NCBI GenBank assembly: GCA_035546855.1
Contig: DASZVY010000063.1
Location: 28,171 to 92,170 of the forward strand
Reading direction: 5' to 3'
Length of the DNA stretch: 64,000 nt
DNA from: Nitrobacter sp035546855
GTDB lineage: Bacteria > Pseudomonadota > Alphaproteobacteria > Rhizobiales > Xanthobacteraceae
Positions 59,293 to 64,000 of the stretch are shown piece after piece. Positions within the stretch are counted from its first letter, which is position 1; each line of letters opens with the position of its first letter. The notes under the pieces are model-generated. The model was not told the origin of the DNA and searched no databases. It worked only from the letters and a program-made list of their open reading frames with translations. Both the position numbers and the translations under genes were made by a program.

Positions 59293-60465
59293 TTGCGAAC
59301 ACAGGTCGCGATTATCGGCGCAGGTCCCGCAGGATTGCTGCTGGGCCAGTTGCTGCATCTGTACGGCGTCGAGACTGTCATTCTCGAGCGCAAGGATCCT
59401 GATTATGTGCTGGCGCGCATTCGCGCCGGCCTGCTCGAACAGGGCACCGTCAATCTGATGGAGGAAGTCGGCGTTGCCGCGCGCCTGCATCACGAAGGCC
59501 TGGTGCATGACGGCATCGAGCTCGCATTCGGCGGGGCCCGTCATCGCATCGACATGAAGAAGGCCACCGGCGGACGAACCGTCACCATCTACGGCCAGAC
59601 CGAAGTCACACGTGACCTGATGGAGGCGCGCACCGCCGCCGGCCTCACCACGGTCTATGAAGCGGATGACGTCAAGCCGCACGATTTCGACACCGACCAT
59701 CCGCGCGTCACCTACCGCAAGGACGGCGTCACCCACGAGATCGCTTGCGATTTCATCGCCGGCTGCGACGGCTTTCACGGCGTCAGCCGCGAACGCGTCC
59801 CGGCGAGCGCGATCCAGACCTACGACCGGGTCTATCCGTTCGGCTGGCTCGGAATTCTTTCGGAAACACCGCCGGTCTCGCCCGAACTGATCTACTGCCG
59901 TCACGAGCGCGGCTTCGCCCTGTGCACCATGCGCTCGACCCATCGCAGCCGCTACTATCTGCAATGCAGCCTCGACGATCACACCGACAACTGGTCCGAC
60001 GACCGGTTCTGGGACGAACTGAAGCGGCGGCTCGACCAGGAAGCGGTGGACCATCTCGTCACCGGCCCCTCGATCGAGAAAAGCATCGCCCCGCTGCGCA
60101 GCTTCGTCGCGGAGCCGATGCGGTTCGGCCGCATGTTCCTTGCCGGCGACGCCGCGCACATCGTGCCGCCAACGGGGGCCAAGGGCCTCAACCTCGCGGC
60201 CAGCGACGTGCATTTCCTGTCGCAGGCGCTGCGCGAATTCTATCGCGAGAAATCATCCGCCGGCATCGACGCCTATTCTGCAACCGCGCTGGCGCGGGTC
60301 TGGAAGGCCGAACGCTTCTCGTGGTGGATGACCTCGATGCTGCACTTGTTTCCCGATACCGACGCGTTCACCGCGCGCATCCAGCTCGCCGAGCTGAACT
60401 ATCTGGTGAACTCGCAGGCCGCGATGACCTCGCTGTCGGAGAACTATACCGGCCTGCCCTACTGA
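59293..60465 (+). CDS. pobA: 4-hydroxybenzoate 3-monooxygenase
   Basis: PobA hydroxylates 4-hydroxybenzoate to protocatechuate with NADPH and oxygen. The 390-residue protein starts with MRTQVAIIGAGPAG (FAD motif at 9-14), from a TTG codon at 59293, which is unusual but matches family starts; GGGAGA lies five bases upstream. CDGFHGVSR and GDAAHIVPPTGAKGLNLA are the other flavin motifs. The substrate site is kept: LIYCRHERGF and FALCTMRSTHRSRYY, where the Ser of the Pseudomonas enzyme is Thr and the key Arg remains. It is followed by a hotdog thioesterase gene and divergent from a TRAP transporter. Confidence 0.95.
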   Translation: MRTQVAIIGAGPAGLLLGQLLHLYGVETVILERKDPDYVLARIRAGLLEQGTVNLMEEVGVAARLHHEGLVHDGIELAFGGARHRIDMKKATGGRTVTIYGQTEVTRDLMEARTAAGLTTVYEADDVKPHDFDTDHPRVTYRKDGVTHEIACDFIAGCDGFHGVSRERVPASAIQTYDRVYPFGWLGILSETPPVSPELIYCRHERGFALCTMRSTHRSRYYLQCSLDDHTDNWSDDRFWDELKRRLDQEAVDHLVTGPSIEKSIAPLRSFVAEPMRFGRMFLAGDAAHIVPPTGAKGLNLAASDVHFLSQALREFYREKSSAGIDAYSATALARVWKAERFSWWMTSMLHLFPDTDAFTARIQLAELNYLVNSQAAMTSLSENYTGLPY

Positions 60466-60578
60466 CGCGCGGCTGTTTGAAACAGACGCTGTAAGCTCGC
60501 TTCAAACATTGTTGGCGTGGATTCGCGCGATCTTTTCTGCGTTGATGGCGGCATCGACAGGCAAGCCGCGAGCACCGC

Positions 60579-60998
60579 ATGAGTCCACGCAAAATCCCCG
60601 ATGGTTTCAAGCGCCAGAGCGCGCCGAGTCCACTGACGGCTCCCTGGGAGCCGATCTATTCCAAGACGACCGAGGACGCGATCGTTCTCGGGCTCTGGCT
60701 GGACGTGCCGCACACCAATCGCCGCGGCTTCGCGCATGGCGGGCTGATCGCGGCGCTGACCGACAAGGCGATGGGCCACAGTTGCGGCCACAAGCTGCGC
60801 GGCGCGCATTCGCTGGTGACCGTCAGCATGTCGATCGACTTCATCGGCAGCGGCCAGGTCGGTCAATGGATCGAGATCGCAACCGACGTCATCAAGGCCG
60901 GCAAGACGCTCTGCTTCGCGCAGTGCGTGGTGACGGCCGATGGCGAGATCATCGCCCGCGCCAACGCGACGTTTCGCGTGGTGAAGAAGGCGGCCTGA
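60579..60998 (+). CDS. PaaI-type hotdog thioesterase (third of three)
   Basis: The 139-residue protein has the hotdog signature GFAHGGLIAALTDKAMGHS with HGG and active-site Asp, and FIGSGQVGQWIEI downstream. It lies 113 bases after pobA on the same strand. A 4-hydroxybenzoyl-CoA or related aryl-CoA thioesterase that feeds pobA is a natural reading, but PaaI-type enzymes have many substrates. An upstream Cys-rich motif is not seen. Convergent with the LysR gene by nine bases. Confidence 0.87.
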   Translation: MSPRKIPDGFKRQSAPSPLTAPWEPIYSKTTEDAIVLGLWLDVPHTNRRGFAHGGLIAALTDKAMGHSCGHKLRGAHSLVTVSMSIDFIGSGQVGQWIEIATDVIKAGKTLCFAQCVVTADGEIIARANATFRVVKKAA

Positions 60999-61006
60999 CT
61001 GGCGTC

Positions 61007-61906
61007 TCACCGCCGCGAGAAATTCCAGTCCGAGCCTTCCATCACCAGCTCGATGAAAGCCCGCACCTTTGCGGACAACAGCCGCGAGGTCGGATACACC
61101 AGATGGATCGGCAGCGGCGGCGGCTCGAAGGCCCGCAGCACCGGCTTCAGCTTTCCCGCAGCCAGCGCCTCGGCGGCCTGATAGGCCAGCACGCGCGCGA
61201 GCCCGCCGCCCTGCTCCGCATGAAACAGCGCAGTATCGGCATTGTCGGTGATGTAGCGCGGCGCGCAGCTCACCCGCGTATTCCTGCCGTCCTCGACGAA
61301 CGGCCACTCCGTCGCCGGGTCGAAGCCGCCGAAATGAATGGTCTGATGCATGGCGATGTCGGCGGGCACGCGCGGCTCGCCATGCGTCTCGAGATAGTCC
61401 GGAGACGCCACGATCATGCGGCAGGTGTCGCCGACATGGCGCGCCACCAGACTCGAATCGGGCAGATGCCCGATGCGCACCGCAAGGTCGATTCCCTCCT
61501 CGACCAGATTGACGACGCGATCCGACAGCCGCAGTTCGCCGGTCACCGCAGGATAGCGCAAGAGATAGGCCGACATGACCGGACTGACGTGATGGCGGCC
61601 GAACGCCGCCGGCGCCGAGACGACGAAGCGGCCGGAGGGCGATGCGCGCTCCGCCTGCGCAGATGTTTCGGCCTCCTCGAGATCGGCGAGAATGCGCCGC
61701 GCCCGCTCCAGATAACGCGCGCCGACGTCGGTCAGCGCCACCGAGCGCGTGGTCCGTTGCAACAGACGCGCGCCGACATGCTCTTCGAGCGCGGCGATCT
61801 GCCGCGTCACGCCCGAGGCGGACAGGCCGAGCTTGCGCGCGGCAGGCGCAAATCCCTTGAGATCGGCAACCGCCACGAAGGCGTGCATGGCATCGATACG
61901 GTCCAT
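61007..61906 (-). CDS. LysR-family transcriptional regulator
   Basis: The 299-residue protein has the N-terminal winged helix-turn-helix (MHAFVAVADLKGFAPAARKLGLSASGVTRQIAALEEHVGARLLQR, residues about 6-50, shown by its ALxxSQPAVSR-like core) and a C-terminal effector domain of two lobes. It is divergent from the carboxymuconolactone decarboxylase-like gene, 124 bases apart, the usual arrangement for a LysR regulator and its target. TGTCAATTCACA at 61937-61948 is an imperfect palindrome in the gap that could be its site. The effector is unknown. Confidence 0.92.
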   Translation of the reverse strand: MDRIDAMHAFVAVADLKGFAPAARKLGLSASGVTRQIAALEEHVGARLLQRTTRSVALTDVGARYLERARRILADLEEAETSAQAERASPSGRFVVSAPAAFGRHHVSPVMSAYLLRYPAVTGELRLSDRVVNLVEEGIDLAVRIGHLPDSSLVARHVGDTCRMIVASPDYLETHGEPRVPADIAMHQTIHFGGFDPATEWPFVEDGRNTRVSCAPRYITDNADTALFHAEQGGGLARVLAYQAAEALAAGKLKPVLRAFEPPPLPIHLVYPTSRLLSAKVRAFIELVMEGSDWNFSRR

Positions 61907-62030
61907 GGCTTTATTTCATAATATGCAACGATGAAGTGTCAATTCACATAATTGTCCCGAAAACGGAAATGGACCACATTTAAGCGCACAGGGAGCGCAC
62001 CGCTCTCTCCCGTCGAAAAGGAAGTCCGCC

Positions 62031-62582
62031 ATGTCCCGCCTCCCGATCCCCGCCACCATCGAAGACGCCCCGGTCGCCTCCCAGCCTTTGTTGGAGGCAG
62101 TGAAGAAGCAGGTCGGCGCGGTGCCCAACCTGTTTCGTCTGGTCAGCACCAGCCCGGCCGCGCTGGAAGGCTATCTCGGCCTGAACGGCGCGCTGGCCAA
62201 GGGCGCGCTCGACGCGCAAACGCGCGAACGGATTGCGCTCGCGGTCGGCCAGATCAACAGTTGCGGCTACTGCCTCTCGGCGCACACCTATCTCGGCAAG
62301 AACCGCTCGAAGCTGTCGGACGCGGAGATCGCAGCGAACCGCAACGGCGCCTCCACCGACGCCAAGGCCAACGCGGTCGTGGCCTTCGCCGTGAAGGTCG
62401 CCAAGGGACGCGGCCAGGTTTCGGAAGCCGATATCGCCGCCGTGAAGGATGCAGGCTACAGCGATGCGCAGGTGATCGAGATTGTCGCCCACGTCGCGCT
62501 GAACACGCTGACCAACTACATCAATGAAGTGTTCAAGACCGATATCGATTTCCCGGTCGTGGACGTCAAGATTGCGGCCTGA
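62031..62582 (+). CDS. AhpD-like carboxymuconolactone decarboxylase family protein
   Basis: The 183-residue helical protein has the peroxidase-like motif Cys78-Gly-Tyr-Cys81 with His85 (CGYCLSAH), and Glu67 upstream, as in AhpD and related disulfide reductases. The redox pair suggests an antioxidant or electrophile-handling role, not lactone decarboxylation. The gene is divergent from a LysR regulator and is followed 66 bases later by a flavin-binding pyridoxamine oxidase-like gene, together likely one inducible unit. Confidence 0.9.
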   Translation: MSRLPIPATIEDAPVASQPLLEAVKKQVGAVPNLFRLVSTSPAALEGYLGLNGALAKGALDAQTRERIALAVGQINSCGYCLSAHTYLGKNRSKLSDAEIAANRNGASTDAKANAVVAFAVKVAKGRGQVSEADIAAVKDAGYSDAQVIEIVAHVALNTLTNYINEVFKTDIDFPVVDVKIAA

Positions 62583-62648
62583 CAGAACAGTGCGCGGCGC
62601 GCCATCCGGCAAGTCGCGCATCCGCCCTTGAATGTTCAGGAGGTTCAG

Positions 62649-63290
62649 ATGTCAGAGGCACGGACCTATTCCAGCGATGTCGCTTTCACGCCCGCCGTGA
62701 AGGCGGTTCAGGTGCGCAAGGGCTCACGCGAGATGTTCGCGGAGGTCGAGGAAAACGGCGGTTGGCGCACCGAAATCGACGAGAATCTCGCCGCCTTTCT
62801 CGCCGAGACCTCGAGCTTCTTTCTGGCAACCGCCAGCGCGGACGGCCAGCCCTACATCCAGCATCGCGGCGGGCCGAAGGGCTTTATCAGGATTCTCGAC
62901 AAGAACACCCTCGCCTTCGCCAACTATGCCGGCAACCGGCAATACATTACGCAGGGCAATCTCAGCGAGAATTCCAAGGCGCATATCTTCGTGATGGATT
63001 TCGCACACCGCCGCCGGGTCAAGATCTGGGGTGAAGCGCGAATGATCGATGACGATCCGGCGCTGCTGACGAGCCTGATGCCGAAGGGCTACCGCGCGCG
63101 ACCCGAGCAGGTGATTGTGTTCAAGATCGCCGCCTGGGACACCAACTGCTCCCAGCACATTCCGCAGAAGTTCGACGCCGCCGATGTCGCGGCCGCCTTG
63201 ATGGCGCGCGACGAACGGATCGCGGAGTTGGAGGCGGAAGTCGCAGCGCTGAAGGGATTGGATACAGCCGCGCAAGCGCCGTCATCCTGA
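62649..63290 (+). CDS. pyridoxamine 5'-phosphate oxidase-like flavin protein
   Basis: The 213-residue protein has the split-barrel flavin-binding fold: LAETSSFFLATASADGQPYIQHRGGPKGFIRI and LAFANYAGNRQYITQGNLSEN, typical of FMN-binding PNPOx-like proteins (PF01243 group). A coiled-coil-like tail (ARDERIAELEAEVAALKGL) ends it. The start at 62649 has AGGAGG eight bases upstream. It probably acts with the AhpD-like protein in the LysR-controlled unit; the reaction is unknown. Confidence 0.9.
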   Translation: MSEARTYSSDVAFTPAVKAVQVRKGSREMFAEVEENGGWRTEIDENLAAFLAETSSFFLATASADGQPYIQHRGGPKGFIRILDKNTLAFANYAGNRQYITQGNLSENSKAHIFVMDFAHRRRVKIWGEARMIDDDPALLTSLMPKGYRARPEQVIVFKIAAWDTNCSQHIPQKFDAADVAAALMARDERIAELEAEVAALKGLDTAAQAPSS

Positions 63291-63326
63291 GAATCGGCCG
63301 GAAAGGTCAGAGGCTCCCGCTGTCGT

Positions 63327-63416
63327 CGTCGTGGCCGGACCTGTTCCGGCCATCCACGTCTTTTGGTTGGACCTCAATCAAGACGTGGATGCCCGGCACA
63401 AGGCCGGGCATGACGG
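63327..63416. repeat. palindromic intergenic repeat, family 1, copy 9
   Basis: This 90-base copy runs from CGTCGTGGCCGG to CCGGGCATGACGG, with ATCCACGTCTT and AAGACGTGGAT around the loop. It lies between the convergent PNPOx-like and GST-like genes. Confidence 0.9.
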
Positions 63417-63436
63417 ATGAGGGTGAGCGTCAGGGG

Positions 63437-64000
63437 CTACGCCGCCTGCTCGCGCGGCAGCGCACCGTGCTCGGGGTAAAACAGCTCCATCATGCGATCG
63501 ACATAGTCGGCGAGGTTTGTGAATCGCAACGCGCGTTGACGCAGCTCGGAGTCGAAGAACGGCGTCAGCAATCCCGCCAGCGCACCGAATGCCGTCGCAT
63601 CGGTGCCGCAAGGCTGGCTTCCCGCAAGATACAACTTGCCACCGAGTTGAACCGACAAGGCCTCAAGCGACCGCATCGCGAGATCGATGTCGCCATCCGG
63701 CGCGTGGCGGCCGAGCCCGCCAAGACGGTAGTTCTGCGCCACCTGAAACTGCGCATCCTCGCGCGCCTTGTCGCGCAGATGCTCGGGCACGCCGTCGAAG
63801 AAATGCGACGGCCCCTTGCTGAAATTCTCCTCGATGGTCCAACGCGCTCCGACCACCCCCCAATAGATATGGCTTTCGATCATGCGCTCGCAGGCCCACA
63901 TCTGGGCACGCTGCAGCGAATCGAGCCCGGCATCGAAGTCGAATCCGTATTTTCGCTCGATATGCGCGCGAATGAATGTCGAATCGGCGATGCGCTCGCC
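63437..64000 (-). CDS. metaxin/FAXC-like glutathione S-transferase, 5' end outside the window
   Basis: The frame is open to the right edge of the window, so the start is missing; about 187 C-terminal codons are present. An internal ATG at 63901 is not the likely start, because the upstream codons read on in family style (RIADSTFIRAHIERKYG). The visible part is the helical C-terminal domain: RTIE-type MIESHIYWGVVGARW, RLGGLGRHAPDGDIDLAMR and LYLAGSQPCGTDATAFGALA resemble the FAXC/metaxin-like GST group. Function in bacteria is unknown. The missing N-terminus should hold the thioredoxin-like domain. Confidence 0.82.
   Translation of the reverse strand, partial: GERIADSTFIRAHIERKYGFDFDAGLDSLQRAQMWACERMIESHIYWGVVGARWTIEENFSKGPSHFFDGVPEHLRDKAREDAQFQVAQNYRLGGLGRHAPDGDIDLAMRSLEALSVQLGGKLYLAGSQPCGTDATAFGALAGLLTPFFDSELRQRALRFTNLADYVDRMMELFYPEHGALPREQAA

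Noticed and set aside
1..64000. CRISPR arrays, tRNA or rRNA genes, insertion sequences or prophage
   Set aside because: No regular spacer-repeat pattern, no cloverleaf-like or rRNA sequence recognised, and no transposase or integrase among the frames.

Overview
The window reads as ordinary GC-rich chromosome of an alphaproteobacterium, most likely a member of the Bradyrhizobium/Rhodopseudomonas group (Nitrobacteraceae). Evidence for this: a CcrM-type GANTC methyltransferase with a CtrA-like box, cytochrome b and c1 fused in one reading frame (FbcH), a fused TrpE-TrpG anthranilate synthase with a trpL leader, a GTTC-N7-GTTC SOS box, and many intergenic palindromic repeats of the type common in that group. 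I see no rRNA, tRNA, phage, insertion sequence or CRISPR array. Coding density is high. The assignment to genus level is an inference from gene families, not from a marker gene.

Layout. 0-12 kb: ETF-ubiquinone oxidoreductase, a family-4 uracil-DNA glycosylase, a membrane glycosyltransferase, rnhB, a small XRE regulator, a radical SAM protein behind an SOS box, a GT2 enzyme, a hotdog thioesterase, a MarR-GNAT fusion behind twin palindromes, moaB and ypfJ. 12-23 kb: a genome maintenance block with ccrM, mutY, dciA, a DsbA-like protein and smc, mixed with a GST, an FAD monooxygenase and a second thioesterase. 23-31 kb: a secreted repeat protein, two unusual P-loop NTPases, apt, the attenuated trpEG gene, two GNAT proteins, an extradiol dioxygenase-like protein and a PEBP protein. 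31-42.6 kb: cytochrome bc1 (fbcF, fbcH), then trmL-queE-queD (wobble-base modification and queuosine), hemF plus a HAD hydrolase, an MHS transporter, and a tight minus-strand operon DUF1285-CoA Nudix-DUF6111-cca.

42.9-50 kb: a four-gene operon MoxR AAA ATPase-DUF58-BatA/DUF4159-large membrane protein, probably an envelope chaperone system. 50-53 kb: a probable Zur-controlled pair, DUF2946 protein and TonB-dependent receptor, for zinc uptake. 53-64 kb: GNAT, Nudix and phosphoesterase genes, a TRAP transporter (dctPQM) divergent from pobA (4-hydroxybenzoate hydroxylase) and a third hotdog thioesterase, which look like an aromatic acid uptake and catabolism patch, a LysR/carboxymuconolactone decarboxylase/flavin-binding protein module, and a truncated GST-like gene at the right edge.

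Most informative for follow-up: the regulatory sites (SOS box over a likely promoter with little or no leader, Zur palindrome, twin MarR palindromes, trp attenuator with tandem Trp codons, ccrM GANTC cluster), two enzymes whose key residues deviate from their families (QueD-like protein with an ExxHGH motif and no catalytic Cys; family-4 UDG lacking two of four cluster cysteines), the paired P-loop NTPases, and a nine-copy palindromic repeat family. I found no clear-cut new defence or mobile system here.
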